Source: Dactylonectria macrodidyma
Taxonomy: Eukaryota > Ascomycota > Sordariomycetes > Hypocreales > Nectriaceae
Assembly: GCA_020744425.1 (NCBI GenBank)
Contig: JAGMUV010000022.1
Location: 744,001-808,000 of the forward strand
DNA length: 64,000 bases
Direction: 5' to 3'
The notes under the pieces are model-generated. The model had not been told where the DNA came from. It ran no database searches and was given only the letters and a program-made list of their open reading frames with translations. The translations under genes were made by a program, and so were the position numbers. Each line of letters opens with the position of its first letter. Position 1 is the first letter of the stretch. Below, in pieces: positions 41,810 to 54,740 of this stretch.

Positions 41810-44800
41810 ATGGATTCCGATTCTAGGGGTAATATGAGCCCTGGATCTGATTTTGGAGTCCATTGCCCGTCTTGCAACCAAATAAAACCAGCAAGTGACT
41901 TCATTAGCAGGAGGAAATCTGCCAATCAAACTACAACCTGCCTGGAATGCCGGGACCAGCGCAATTCTGAGGTAACTGACATCATTGGTATAGTCTATAT
42001 GCCTCCCTAACCTGATCAAGCGTGCCAGGTCCAAAGGTGCGGTCCTGACGTTAAGGAACCTGGCCGTCCGTCCCTCCTCAACTGAGAGATCTGCCCCGAA
42101 AAGAACCGACGGAGATGCTGGCCTATCGCCTCCTGATGAGAGATCCGGAACCCAGCCTACATCACCACTGAAGCTACGGCAACTTCATACAGCTAGGAGT
42201 TTATTCGGAGAGTCAATTAGCCAGCCGCACGTAGTGCTGGGGACTCCAATTCCACCAACCCAACAAAGCACGCAGCGTTTCCGTGCTCTAGCTCCCTCAC
42301 CTCCCGTGCAACCAACGGCCCATCCAATCGCCTCACATTCTGACCCATCTACTGTCCGAAGCAACACAACTGGTTTAGATTACTCTTACTTGGCTGCTAG
42401 GTTCCACAGGGCCGGGAAGGACTCGCAAGATGATCCTTCCAAGGCCGGGGCGAGGGCCAAGCTGGCCGCTGTCCAGCGCGACCATCGTTCACGACGCCGT
42501 GCAGGGGAGACTGTGTCACTAACTCCTACAATATCTCAACTCGGCGTCTTTAATGGGTCTGAGGGTCCTAGGGAAGGTATCCTTATGCTATAGTCCTAGT
42601 AAATTGTTCAGGCTAACCACAGAGCGTAGATAGAAGTCAAGATCGACTACAACCGAGTTGGTTTCAAGACGGGGATGGGATAACCAAGGAAGGCAATGAC
42701 AGGGGACAGTTCTCTGAATCTGATATTGACGCCGAGGACTATTTCAACTTACTCCTCTCGCCTGCTCGACCACGGAGGTACCTCAAACAATTAGGAGTGG
42801 AGTGTGATTCCGATCCAGGGGACGAAGACGAGAACGGCGATAATAATTCCGTGGATGGAAGCCCTCTTCGCCATCGCTTGCCGCAGCCTTCCACACGGCC
42901 AAGGCGTGGTCGCCGTGGCCCTGCCCCTGGTACAGGAGGGCGGCCGAGACAATCTCGAAGGCAAACTCGACCGTCGAGGCCGCCACGACGGTATCGGAGT
43001 CCAGTGATGATTCTACCTGAAGAATCGGCGGTATTTCACGCACAAGACCCGGTGTGGAATGGAGACCTCGAGGCTTGCGCCTTGACCGATCGCGACAAGG
43101 CAATCCTCCACGAGTTCTGGATAAAGCTGGACAATGACCAAATGCAGTTTTGCAGTCGATGCCAAGAGAGTTGGTTCCAGATGAAGATCGATTGCGATGG
43201 CATTTGTGCGCGTTGCTATCGAAAGGATGAAAAACGCCGCCCCGACGAGCCGTATTTCTTCTCTGCGGATAATCAGCTCGACTTTGGCCCTATACCGACC
43301 CGATTGCCCCAGCTTACGCCTACCGAAGAGTCTTTGATTGCTCGTGTTCACGTCCACGTGAATATTATGCTTGTGCGAGGGCAGCAGTACAAGTATCGGG
43401 GGCACGTGGTTCACTTTCTCCGCGAGGTTGGCTTAGTGTACAACCAGCTCCCGCTGCTGCCGCAGGAGTTGAACATTGTATTACTACGTCCTGCCAATAC
43501 GTCGTCCCACGCAATTCTTAGCCGGCAATTCACCCGCCAGTTCCGTGTCCGCCGCCAGCCGGTTGTCATATGGTTAGACTACCTCCGCCGCCATCATCCT
43601 GGCTATCGATGCATCGTCATCGACGAAGAGAGGCTGAATCAATTGCCCCAAGATGGCAATGTCCTGGATGCCATCCCGCAGAGTCAGGTGGAGGCTGCGG
43701 ATGTTGGACCCGAGGAAGATCAGGAGGCAGAGCCTGACCTGGAGGACGAGGCTGCAGTGCCAGACCTATTGGCCAAGGACACGGAACTCGATGCTCTGCG
43801 GTCTATTCTCGCCGGAGAATCAGAAGTTGATTCAGGGCTTTCCACAAGCTTCCAGGTGCAGGCGCAACACGAGCTGCGGCTCCTGAATATACGACACACA
43901 CCCATTAATGAGTTCAATCGCTCTCATGCCCTACTCTCCTTAGCGTTTCCCTGCCTCTTTCCTGACGGTAGAGCCGACTTTGTTGAACCTCGATTACGCT
44001 CCATTGATTATAAGGATTACGTCGAGCACGCGATGCGCTGGCACGACGGGCGTTTTGCACGCCACCCGACATTCCGCTTCGTCGCCTTCAACACGCTAAT
44101 GCGGTCACAAGCACGTTCACGATCCAGATTCTTCGTGAAGCAACATGATGGGAGACAGCAGCCGCTGACGCGAGAGCAACTTATTCAGGCGCTCGAATAT
44201 AGCGAGGACCCCGAGGCGCAGGCGCTGATCAACTCGATCACAAGGCATGCGGTGTCTATTCGCGGTACGCGTCCATTCTGGAACAAAAAGAGGCATGACC
44301 TCGAGGCCTACGCCTATAACCTTGGTTGTCCTAGTGCATTCATCACGTTTAGCCCGGCAGATTTACACTGGCGGAGTCTCTACCAGCACATGCCCCAGTA
44401 TGACGACTGGCTAGCCGCCACCGAGCCGGAGAGGATGGCTCTATCGCGCCGCCTATTGCGGCAGAACCCTCACATTGCTGCTTTCCACTTCTACCGCCGA
44501 TACTGCCTCTTTCGGGATATCGTGCTAAGCAAGAAGTTCAGCATTACGGATTACTGGGATCGTTATGAATGGCAAGGGCGTGGGAGTCCACATAACCACG
44601 GCCTGTACTGGATGGAAAATTGCCCCGGAGCCGACATGGAGGACGAAGCGGCTCGTGATGTTTTTGCACGCACGTGGGGATTCCACGTCACTGCCATTAA
44701 CCCCGAGCCGAGTAGGACTATGCCTCAGGGTGAGGGTAATCCGCTGAGCGTAGATCCCCTGAGCATAGAGATGACATTCCTGCGGCTCTCGCAAATTGTC

Positions 44801-47503
44801 AACCGTTGCCAGCGCCACAAGTGCAACACCACGTACTGCTTGCGTGTGAGGAAGAGAACCAGTGACATCGCGAGGGATATGGAGGGTGCCGCTGCAGACA
44901 TCGAGGCGGCCAACGCGGCTAATCCAGAGAGGGAGTGTCGTTTTGACTTCCCTCGTGCCTTGCGGGAGCTGGCCGCAGTGATCAGGAAGGAAGGAAGGTC
45001 GTACCACATCTTCCAGGCGGCGCGGAACGACAGCCTCATGAACCACTTCAATCCTGCTATCATCCTAGGCTGGCTAGCCAATATCGACATATCTCCTTGC
45101 ACCAGCTTACAGGCGGTTATTACGTATGCTGCGAAGTATTGTAGCAAATCTGAGAAGAAGACTGAGCCTTATTGCAAACTTGCAGATCAGGTCTTGCCGC
45201 ATACAGCACACCTCCAGCCCTTATTATCCTTCTCCTCTCGCCTTATGAATAAGCTGATTGCTGAGAGGGATTACTCGGCGCAGGAGATTTCCCACCTTCT
45301 GCTTAACATCCCTCTGCAGGAAGGCACACGGATGGTCGTCTCTGTCGATTGCCGTCCGTTGGAGCAACATGCACGTTCGTATCGCGTCGACGAAGATGTT
45401 AATGAGACTATCGGCAGCTACAGAAAATATCTGGAGCGAAATGACCAGCATGAGGATGTAACCTACCTCGAGTACCTGCAATCGTACAATCTCAAGACGT
45501 GGAGGAAACTCGCTACTAACGCGAAGCAAAGGGTCCTAGCTTACTTCCCTCGATACAAGTCCATGGAGGCTTCTCCCCAGTTTAACGACTTCTGCCGTGT
45601 TAAATTGATGATGGTTCATCCACATCGCTTTCCAGAAGAGTTGCTCGTTGTGGGTGGCCAGCGGTTCGATTCTTTTACAACTGGGTACATGCGCTGCAGA
45701 CAGCTCCACGATACCCATGCAGACGATCATTATGGAGAGCCAGATACGGATGAATTAACTGCAGAGGACGATGAGTTTGAGCTTGAGGCCCATGAGGAGC
45801 CCATCGCGGAGGAGGATTGGCATGAACTCGCCCGCATGCTACCTGACCGCCCACTGGAGGAAGAGGACATCGACATCCTCGGCCGCCGAGACATTGACAT
45901 CAATTACGATTGGACCCCTCATGTTGGGCGGTATACCGATGATGGCATTCTCAACAGCGACTACTGGAAGCAACGCAAAGCGGAAAACACCCTTGACCTT
46001 GATGTGGATGATCAGCCCTTGGAAGCTCGCGATTCCCTAAATCGAGATCAGCGCCTAGTGTACGACACGGTGATGGGCCACTTCCTGACAGGGGTTCCTT
46101 CCCAGTTGTTACTCCATGTAGATGGGGGAGGCGGCACTGGCAAGTCATACCTCATTAACCTGCTCTCCGCGCACCTTCAAGCCGCGGCGGGCGGGAGAGG
46201 GACACCCGTCTGGCGTGCCGCGCCCACGGGCGTCGCGGGAAATCAGATTTCGGGCACTACCTTGCATTCCCTGTTGCACCTGCCAATTAATAAGGACTTC
46301 AAGCCTCTCTCAGCCATTGATAAGGCTCAGCTCCAGAAGAAGCTTAAAGATATCAAGTATCTGATCATTGACGAGAAGAGCATGCTTGGACTGCGTCAGC
46401 TATCTTGGATCGATGACCGTCTCCGAGAGGCGTTCCCGAATAAGAACGAAGAGTTCTTTGGCGGCCTGAACATCCTGTTAGTTGGTGACTTCTTTCAGCT
46501 TCCCCCTGTGCTGCAGAAGCCGCTTTATTACGATAAAGAGGTTCAGGGAGTAGAGATCAAGGGCAGAAACGCATATAGGCGATTCGATAAATCGGTCTTC
46601 TTGAAAGTTGTCCAGCGGCAGCGTGGCGACGATCAGGAGGCATTCCGCCTAGCTCTCGGGGAATTGCGGCTGCTTCAACTATCTGTGGAGCCCTGGAAGC
46701 TCCTTTCCAGCCGCGTACAGGCAAAACTAGACGATCAAGAGGTCGCAAGGTTTGTCAACGCCTTACGAGTATACGCCACTAAAGATAGGGTGAACGAATA
46801 TAACCACTATCACCTCGACCGCCTCTGCCGGCCAGTCATCCAGGTTATGGCTAAGAACGTCGGCCCCGGCGCGGCTGCTGCGCTTGATGACAAGGCGGGC
46901 AACCTTGCGAAGCAGATCCCTATATGCATTGGCTCCCGTCTGATGCTGACGTCCAACCTTTGGCAGCCAGTTGGCCTCTGCAACGGCGCTCGCGGCACAG
47001 TTTACGATATCGGCTGGGCACCTGGGGCCGACCCCATCCAAGACCCTCCCTGTGTTATCATGATAGAGTTTGACAAATACAGCGGACCAGTATTCCTGAC
47101 CACTGCTGATGGCAGGAAGATTGTCCCGATTCTCCCAGTGGAAAGGGACTTCCTCATCGGAGCCACTCTCTGCGCTCGCACCCAGTTTCCCCTGATCGTA
47201 TGCTACGCAATTACTGTGCACAAGTCACAAAGCATCACCGAAGACATGATAGTTACAGATCTGTCCTGCCGGGACTTTCAGACTGGTTTAAGCTACGTGG
47301 CTGTCTCTCGCGTGAAAACGCTCGACGGTCTGATGTTAGATGCACCATTTGATCGTAATCACCTGGTCTACGGGTCTCCCCCGGATGGCATGAAGATGAA
47401 GATGAGGGATCAGGAGCTTCGGAAACGACAGGTGCTCACACGGAATCCGTACATGTCACATAATACCAATAATGGCCATGGCAATGGATCAGTACGTAGA
47501 TAA
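41810..47503 (+). CDS. Helitron RepHel protein (Rep HUH endonuclease plus PIF1-type helicase), three exons
   Basis: Exons 41810-41971, 42021-42576 and 42630-47503 give 1863 residues in one frame. The introns (49 and 53 nt) both contain CTAAC branch sites and were placed by comparison with the second Helitron. The N-terminus has a zinc-ribbon-like CPSCNQ...CLECRD. A proline-rich linker (VVLGTPIPP) follows. A Cys pair region, CSRCQESWF...CARCYRKD, precedes the Helitron-like N domain. The Rep HUH motif is RGSPHNHGLYW (about 44580) and the two catalytic tyrosines are in ITYAAKYCSKS (about 45118). The helicase shows DGGGGTGKSYLI (about 46121), YLIIDEKSMLGL, LVGDFFQLPPV and ITVHKSQSITEDMIVTDL. All motifs needed for rolling-circle transposition are present. 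Confidence 0.9.
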
Positions 47504-47540
47504 TGCAGTAGTAGTAGTAGCTTCCCGGCCCGCGGATACA

Positions 47541-47596
47541 CAGCCTTCGGCTGAGGCTACCCCATGCACCCCATCGCCGCTCCAATGTGCATGGGG
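47541..47596 (+). repeat. Helitron 3' subterminal inverted repeat and terminal hairpin
   Basis: CAGCCTTCGGCTGA (47541-47554) is the partner of the 5' end. It is followed by stem CCCCATGCAC (47560-47569) and GTGCATGGGG (47587-47596), with a 17-nt loop. The element ends 15 nt later. The hairpin is the expected termination signal for rolling-circle transfer. Confidence 0.8.
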
Positions 47597-47611
47597 TGAC
47601 GTAGTATTTTA

Positions 47612-48989
47612 GTGGTAATTAGAACACATACGCAGTCACGGCCGGGAGACCTCCCAGATACACACAGACAATACACACACAATCAAGTCATCTAAGTGCC
47701 ACGCTAGCTTTCCGACAAGACTAGCTCTTCGGCGAGGGCTCGCTGAGCACTCGCCAAGTGAACGCTTGCACACCACCCTATACCTGCCTTCAGATCTCTT
47801 GTGTGACACCTTGACAGACCAACCCTTACAAAGAGTTTGAGAGATTTTTATTACACTCGCTGAAATATTGCACTCACTGATGAAGTACGTTAAAGTCTTT
47901 ATAATAAGTAAGACACTAGTAGAGGGAGTAGATAGCTAAGCTTGATAAAGGAGAGGAGATAGAAACCGAGGTTAAGACTGAGGTATTAGCTAAGCTAGAT
48001 ACTAAGTCTCAGACTGGGACTGAAGCTGATGCTAAAGCTAAGACTGAAGCTGAGACTGAGGAAGAGCAAGCAGACCTGGACGTCTCAGACATCGAGGCAG
48101 TTGAAGAAGCCGTTGGTGCCTGGCCTCAGCCACTCGGGCCTGAGGAGGCAGACTAACAGCGCCCCTACGAGGAGTACGACGAGGAGTATGACACTCACGG
48201 GGCATCATCGCGGCAGTCAGCCTCGGCTTCAGCTTTAGCGAAAATGGGAGCGTAAAACTCATATCACCTCCCAGGAACTCGTTAATTAGACATGCCTCCT
48301 CAGTACTATGAGGATCCTTAACGGAATAATATAAGTTATCTACACTATTAAGTTTCTTAATGGAAATGAGACTCTACTTAACAGAAGAACAAGCATCACC
48401 AGCACCATGAGGCTCATCGACGTGAATAAGACTTTCTACAACAGAACGATACGCCTCGTCGATATCACGAGATTCCCCGACTAGATGAGGCTCCTCGAGC
48501 TCGACGGGATGAGGCTCCTCGATGACATGAAACTCCCAGATCTTGACCTCAATGAGATGATGCTCCTCGACGGGATGAAACTCGTCGACAAGATGAGACT
48601 CTCCCTCGTACTAAAGAGTAACATACCTCATGGCACTTCTACGTTACCATGCGCCATAGCCAACTGCCCTCTCTTACCGACATACCAGCCCGTTCCTATT
48701 CAGGCCGTTCCTTTACTACATCCCCTGCCCCGACGAAGCCCCAATGACCCCCAGTGTGTCATAACTAGCAGCTGCTGCGTTGCGATAAGGGCGAGTGGTT
48801 CTAGAACGAGAGTTAAGTTTGCGACGAACATGATCTTCACCAGGAAAGAAATATTTCGCTCCGAATAAGGTACTACGCTTGACCATTGCAACCTTAAAGA
48901 AGTTTGTAAGAAGTGGGGCTATCCTCCTAGCGAGGCCTAGGATAGCAGGTACGCGGTCGGCGTAGTGTGGTATTCTTCGCTTGGTGGTC
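47612..48989. other. Gene-free stretch with low-complexity coding-like repeats
   Basis: No complete gene. Two degenerate repeats stand out: GAAGCTGAGACTGAG-type hexamers (about 47940-48070), encoding an acidic K/E/T-rich peptide that ends at a TAA, and GATGAGGCTCCTCGA-type units (48480-48600), encoding a Leu/Asp/Met-rich heptad-like peptide. They look like remains of a coiled-coil or transposon-related protein. Confidence 0.45.
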
Positions 48990-49650
48990 TTCCTACTTCT
49001 TATACAGCTCGCTACTAATTCCCATCGAATCCCACCTTTGGATGGCGTGTCTGCGCGCACGAGCCTTGTGAAATTTCTTGTATTTAAAACTCATCCCTTC
49101 CGGATCAGCCTCGGGGCCGCTCCTCTTTAAGCAAGACCAGTGCAAGACACCTTGGTCAAAGTGTAGGAGCCGCACACTTATCTCCCGTTCCTGGAGGGTC
49201 CAGCATCGCTTATCGACAGGCCCAGACTCAGGTAGGAAGTTCTTTACGTTCGATGGTAACACGTACCAATGACGAACAGGCGTGGAATGGCTCCGCAAAA
49301 GGCGAGGAACGCGGACATGTAGTCGCACGGGTGGCCGCAAGGGTGCATTCGAGTCGCGCGGTCGGAAAAGACCTTCACTCACACCGGATGATGGGGCGGC
49401 AGATATAGTCACGACAGCAGTCAAGTAGATATTCTGCATTTGCGCGGCTTCTCGTTCCCAGTCGTCTGGGTCATTTTGAACAATACAATGCAAGGCGCAC
49501 CGATCCAGATATACCTCAGGCCCAGCTGCATTGTTGTATTAATAGCTTGCCGCAATGTCGGTGGGAGGGAATCTATAGGCAGGGCAGTGCGATGCTTCGG
49601 CAACGACGACTTGGTGGTAGTCAGGCCTCGTGATGAGCCCTAACAATATG
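48990..49650 (-). pseudogene. HET-domain gene relic
   Basis: Reading down the minus strand, one frame gives LPKHRTALPIDSLPPTLRQA and LGLRYIWIGAPCIV. The next frame continues with NDPDDWEREAAQMQNIYLTA and CWTLQEREISVRLLHF. Together these are the central HET blocks (SLPxTFRDAI, YLWIDSLCIIQD, DW..E...M..IY, R.WTLQER), but a frameshift near 49480 splits them and both ends are missing. The family mediates non-self recognition cell death in filamentous fungi. This copy cannot encode an intact domain. Confidence 0.75.
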
Positions 49651-52213
49651 ACAGGGCGGCAAAGGGAGCACTCAATCATTGCTTTGAAAGAGGTATGGCT
49701 GGCATTTGCTGTCCCTAATGTCTATACTCTGGTTGGCAAGGGTGAATCCTTCTGGACGTGATGACGGCAAACTTCATGGTTCTTGCTGCAATCGCGCAGC
49801 CAGTTCCTCGCCATCTGCAAGGTAGTCTGTTAGTTGCAAGGCGTTTGATCGCGCGGCGATAACGAGCTCGAATCGATGTCTCGAGGAGGCGTCAGCGGAG
49901 GAGTCGAATAGCCTAGCTGTATAGAGACATGCTACGATCAAAGAATAACTAGGAAAATGGCACGTTCAGAGACGTCCTCACAACCACCATGCGTCCTGTC
50001 GGACTACCGATGGCGATTGCTAATCCATCCCTCGAAACGTCTGATTGCCCAGATCGGAAATCAGGTGGAAGCCATATTGCCTTCCGACCACACCATGTGA
50101 TCCAAGAACGGTCGCCACCTACCGGTACCCAGCCCCGGCGCAGCTTAAGCGTATGAGAGTCACGCAGTCAAGACAGATTACATAAAACCGTCTAGCGCAT
50201 GTCAAGGAGTCAATTTGGAGCCTGATAGCAGGCAGGCGATCAGTTTGTGACGGGGGCACAAGGGCTATCTCAATGGCCCTTTCGACACGCAGGCAGATTC
50301 AGGGCTTAAAAGGGCCTAGAGAGCTAGGAAGGACACGCGTTCAGCTTTGGATGGTTATTGCCTTGAAGAACATGCGTAAGGGGATTGTGGTTGGAGGAGG
50401 ACGGCGTAGCCGAGTCAGCGAGTCACGCCCACGGCTCATTCATTGCCTTATTTGTGGGGTGGCGCAGAAGCCCGTTCGCTCGCATCGCGACCCCGGTTCG
50501 TTTTTGCACAACCTGGACGACCAGATCAGCGCGAGCGGGCCGATCTTAGAGCCCGGTGGGATGATCTACGTTATCTCCTTTCCTGCGGAAAGAGAAAACT
50601 ACTTCATTGCACTGTCGGTGTTGCACTGTCGGTGTTGGTTGTGATGGAAACCTCCTCTACAGCCTAATACGAAAACCTACATGTGGCTTGTCTGACCGGC
50701 TGCAGCTAAGACGCATGAAACCAATAGATTGCGGTATTTTCTCGCCCTAACATCGCTGGAAGTGCATTTTGCTACTGCTGCCTGGCACCCAGGCCAGCGC
50801 TAACATCAGAAGTGTCATGCACTTTACTGTTATACTGTATCTGTATGTTACCTTAGTCGTCTGAAAGCATAGACATTATGTTTGAAGGACGTGTAAGCAA
50901 TAGTAATGACTAAGAACCCTCCTTGCGTTGTTTAGGACCTCCGTCAACTATGAGGTGTGTCCTCCTGGGTGGAATAAATTTCATTCATTCATCCATACAC
51001 TGGCCACCGTGCTGAATTCGTATGTGGCTTTTGGAGTCTGCGGGCATCTGTCATACCCCAGGTCTGATTGGTCGGGGATGGCAACTCCGGAATCGCTGTG
51101 ATCTTGGCGCCGCTAAGCTCTTTTTAATTAATTGCCAGTGTCCCAGAAGAACCACCTGGGCCTTCCTTACAGTCTTTATCATCTGTGCTTCTTGAGCATT
51201 CAGCCAGCGCAATTTCTCGAACAGACCAGCATCGGTTAGGGTAGCATTCAAACTCCTCCTTCCCTGCGGGAAGTCCCGTAATCAGCGGTCAATGCGCATA
51301 AGTTCGGGCTCTGTGGCTTCGCGAGAAGCGATTTTGTAGACGGAACCCCCACTTCATCCAGACAGCCAACTGACGAGGGCCAATAATCCGAATTGGGGGC
51401 GGCTGCTAATGACGGTTTCAATTTCGAAAGTGGAGGAAAAAGCGAGAAAAAGACGCCTTTGCCATGGAATCAAACCCATTGTGATTATGCTTTTTTAGTC
51501 GATTCGGCCCGCTCAGTTTAAACACATATCAAGAAATTTCCCGTCGCTGTTTCCAGCTTGTACTACGCAAGTACCTGTATGGAGGCCGCGGAGATACCAA
51601 GGACGGGTCTCGGGTACATTTCCGAGCTTCCTTCATCACACCCTAGCTTGACGCGGCGCTTATCACATTTTGATAGATCATACGGCTGCCCTTCCGAAGG
51701 TCCAGGTTATTTTACCGCTCCAAGAACGCTAGCCACCAAGAAGACTAGTCCTGGCTGCATGGCGGATGGAGGCAGGGGTTGAGATGGGAAGGTCCCCATG
51801 GCACGGACCTTGTGGAGCTGGAATGGAGTAGATGCAGGGATATTCTTGATGATCTGGGATGGTCGGAGGAGCATGATAGGCAACCAGATCACTAGGATGA
51901 GACGGCGACATGGGACAAGAGGAAACAACAGCGATGGTTACAGTACTAGGGGTGTCTCGTATACCTTTTTATTGGCTGTTTATAAAATGTTACGTGTTTC
52001 CAAGGCTGCTGTTGAATTTGGGGACCAAGCTTGGATTCTGGATCTCCTCGTTCGCCAGATCAGGCGCTGCCTCGGCCCTCCGCGCTTATGATCACGTTTG
52101 GCGAATCTGAATCCTTTGGCAAGTTGTTCGCTTCTATATCTAATGATTGGTTTCACTGTGTTCAACACAACAACATTCTAAGTCTAATTGGCACATTGCG
52201 TGATGTGGTTTTT
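49651..52213. other. Gene-free stretch with a possible LINE 3' remnant
   Basis: 2.5 kb without a supported gene. At about 50968-50992 the sequence GGAATAAATTTCATTCATTC looks like a LINE-type repeat tail ((ATTC)n after an AATAAA-like motif), possibly the end of a truncated element. The frame 50273-50644 has no domain I recognise. Confidence 0.4.
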
Positions 52214-52588
52214 TTAGACTTGCTGAACACCCTCATCCCTGGCGGTGGCTCCATGCGCCTTCTTGTTGAGCCTCTCGTTAGCGGCGGTGTTCTTGGCGTG
52301 CGGGCGCATGGCGGCATCCTGGCTGCTCATGCGGCGGTCGAGAGCACGGTCGAGCTTGGCGCAGAAGGCGAGCTTCTGCATGTAGTCCGTTTTCTCCTCA
52401 CTGAGGACGACGCGCTGGGAGGAGAGGGCTTTGCTCTCCAAGCGGTCGAGGTGGGAGGCGATGTTGCGGATCTCATTGGTGGCGGAGTCGTTAGTCTCGA
52501 CTGTGAAAGGGGGCTGTGGCGACACTGTAGATGCTGAAGAGTACCGATGTACGGGCTTTGTGCAGGAGGACGTGGCGTTAGTGGGCAT
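52214..52588 (-). CDS. Hypothetical small protein
   Basis: 124 codons from the ATG at 52588. I do not recognise the family. The product is hydrophilic: a Ser/Thr/Pro-rich start (SSASTVSPQPPF), a helical middle (EIRNIASHLDRLESKALSSQ) that could form a short coiled coil, and a basic C-terminus (NTAANERLNKKAHGAT). There is no signal peptide or membrane segment. It stands alone in gene-poor, transposon-rich DNA. Codon use looks like a real gene, but there is no independent support, and a spliced or degenerate larger gene is possible. Confidence 0.4.
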   Translation of the reverse strand: MPTNATSSCTKPVHRYSSASTVSPQPPFTVETNDSATNEIRNIASHLDRLESKALSSQRVVLSEEKTDYMQKLAFCAKLDRALDRRMSSQDAAMRPHAKNTAANERLNKKAHGATARDEGVQQV

Positions 52589-54700
52589 CGTTCGGGTTCG
52601 TGGTGTAAATTGAACAATGGGTCGGTGACGGATTACTAGAAAAAAAAAAGGAGAGAAAAATATGTATATAATCTTTAGAGAGGCGTTATTTAAATCCAGG
52701 CAGGCGTTTTTGCTTCTTTTCTTTGGACAGTGTGTCCTTGGAATCCTACATTAAGTGGCAGATTATTCCACCCGTGGACGCCCTTTTCCACGTGGCTTGA
52801 CGTCCAAGCATACCTTGTAAACTCTCAAAAGATTCTTGAAAAAGGGAGGCTGGAGCAGCGGGCCAGCGCTGGACGCCGTCTCTCAACCTCTAGACCTGAG
52901 TACCTAACTGCCATGCGACAGCCCAATCTCTCGGGTCTCACTCCTGCACCTCACCCCTGTACTGCATTGGCGGGGTCGCAAGGCGCTGGGACCGATTGGA
53001 TTGGAGAGTCGGTCGGGGCGCCACGACCGCTGGACCGCATCTGCCTCCAACCCAGCCCAAATTTCAGGATTCCGAATTCCCGCCCATGGCTGACCCAGTC
53101 TGTTGGTACAGCCCAGCTTTACCCGTGCCGGCGCCGACGGCGTAAGCCTGAGGCATGATTTACATTACCATTGGAGTTGTCACGGTCCTTGGACCCCTCT
53201 TTAGCGCAGCCGGGCATTCAGAGGCGCCCTGTCGCCCTGGGATTTATTTTCAGGCTTGTTGGCCCAAACCCCCGTTCCGGTGCCAGCATCTAAGACACGC
53301 TTGGTCGAGCCTACCACCTTAAGGGATAGGCCAAGCTTCCCCCGAAAGGTAGGAGCAATATGTAGTGTTTCAGGTCTGTGCCGCTCCCCATTAGCTGCAT
53401 ATGCTTCCCTTGTGGTCGCAGATCTTTACCGAGACGCCTGCCTTGCAGTTGGGGCACTTATATTCTGTTTAAGTGACTTGTCAAATGAGGGCACGACGGT
53501 CCATCACGGGGATGGCCCCTACAGCCAGAGCTCATGGCTTGATAGGTCCTCCCATTTTCTTCTACCGAAGGGATGTGAGGCTGGCGGTGACAAGGCCAAC
53601 GACGGCTGGCCGCCAGACGAACGCAGCCATGCTGGAAGGGGTGCTCAGCAGCGGGCGCCAAACAGCGGGCGAGGCAGGGTGCGAAGGTGAAAAGGAGGAG
53701 GTGGGAGATGGTAGGTGGACTCGTTCACTGGTCGGAAACACCCGTCTGTGCTCCAATCTGTGCTCCAGCAGAACCCAGAGCCTTGTGGGTTAGCACTCGG
53801 AGCCTCATAACCCTTGCTTGTTATAGCTCAGTAATGGTCTGAAGGAAACGAAGAGCAGCAATAGGCAGGTTCCTGCCTCTGGGGTCGGCGAGGTAACATG
53901 ACCAGGGTCTCTGGGAAGTTCTTGGATCACCGAGAGTGGGACAACTTGCTATCCTGGCAACAAGTTCCTTCCTCCCTGTCGTCAGAGCCGCAAGAACGCT
54001 CCGGCTATAAGCACGGGGAGGGTTGCTCAGCCGGTATTGCAAGCTTAATTCTCAGTTTCACACTTCATGCATCCTTCTATTTGTCAGACAGCCATCACAA
54101 TGGTGATCGTGGCTGGGCACATCGCTGGGCACATCGCAGCCAGAAGTTGCTTGGAGGGAGAGTTTGTGCCGGACTACAGAGCGGATTGAGTGCAATGGAG
54201 ATTGTCATATGAGCGGACGAACCGGAAGTGATAATTCGCCAGTCCGCAGGAACACCACGGTGAGCGACGGCTTCCTGACACTGTGTATCCTGGATACTGA
54301 GACCTGATTAAATTGAAGGGACAGTCGAAGCTGATCTTGATCCCTGCAACCCCTGGGTCGACCTCTTGTAGCGATTCTCACACGGGAACTTCCGGGTCGA
54401 GAGACAGAAACGCCAATCCTTATCCAATTGCCGAGGAGGCGTTTTCGAAGCGTAGTACGCTCACATTATGCCCCCAGTCACCGCTCCATATCATTGGCTG
54501 CCGTTTGAGGAGAGTCACTGATCGTGGAACGTCGAGTTTAAACGACAGCGCCAGTTACACGATTCATGTCTTGACGGCCAAAACTTCAAGTTGAAGTCCC
54601 TGCTTCTAATATCTGCTAGTCGAGTCCAAAAGTTGATCAAAGCTTTGGCAACTGCCAACCAAAGTCGACGTATAAGGCTCTCGATGCCAATAGCCTTAAT
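52589..54700. other. Gene-free stretch before the second Helitron
   Basis: About 2.1 kb with no supported gene. Short frames such as 53256-53690 and 53473-53793 overlap each other in different frames and lack domains. No repeat or transposon end was identified. Confidence 0.45.
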
Positions 54701-54740
54701 TCAGCCCGAAGGGCGTTTATTCAGCCCGAAGGGCGTTTAC
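54701..54740 (+). repeat. Duplicated Helitron 5' end (two 20-bp copies)
   Basis: TCAGCCCGAAGGGCGTTTAT at 54701-54720 and TCAGCCCGAAGGGCGTTTAC at 54721-54740. Either could be the true transposon start. A doubled terminus can arise by end read-through or nested insertion. Confidence 0.75.

Larger units (their letters stand above)
41508..47611 (+). mobile_element. Intact autonomous Helitron (Helentron-like ends)
   Basis: A 6.1-kb rolling-circle transposon. The 5' end TCAGCCGAAGGCTGA (41508-41522) follows a T. An inverted copy CAGCCTTCGGCTGA lies at 47541-47554, then a 10-bp-stem hairpin CCCCATGCAC/GTGCATGGGG (47560-47596), then AGTATTTTA ending at 47611. An inverted repeat that is terminal on the left but internal on the right is the asymmetrical arrangement described for Helentron-like elements. 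The right border is set by comparison with the other two Helitrons here and may be off by 1-2 nt. The encoded RepHel is undamaged. Confidence 0.85.

Noticed and set aside
50273..50644. 123-codon hypothetical ORF
   Set aside because: No recognisable domain, and it lies in decayed DNA without supporting context.
53256..53793. Two overlapping hypothetical ORFs
   Set aside because: They share the same DNA in different frames, and neither has a domain or a plausible promoter or splice structure.
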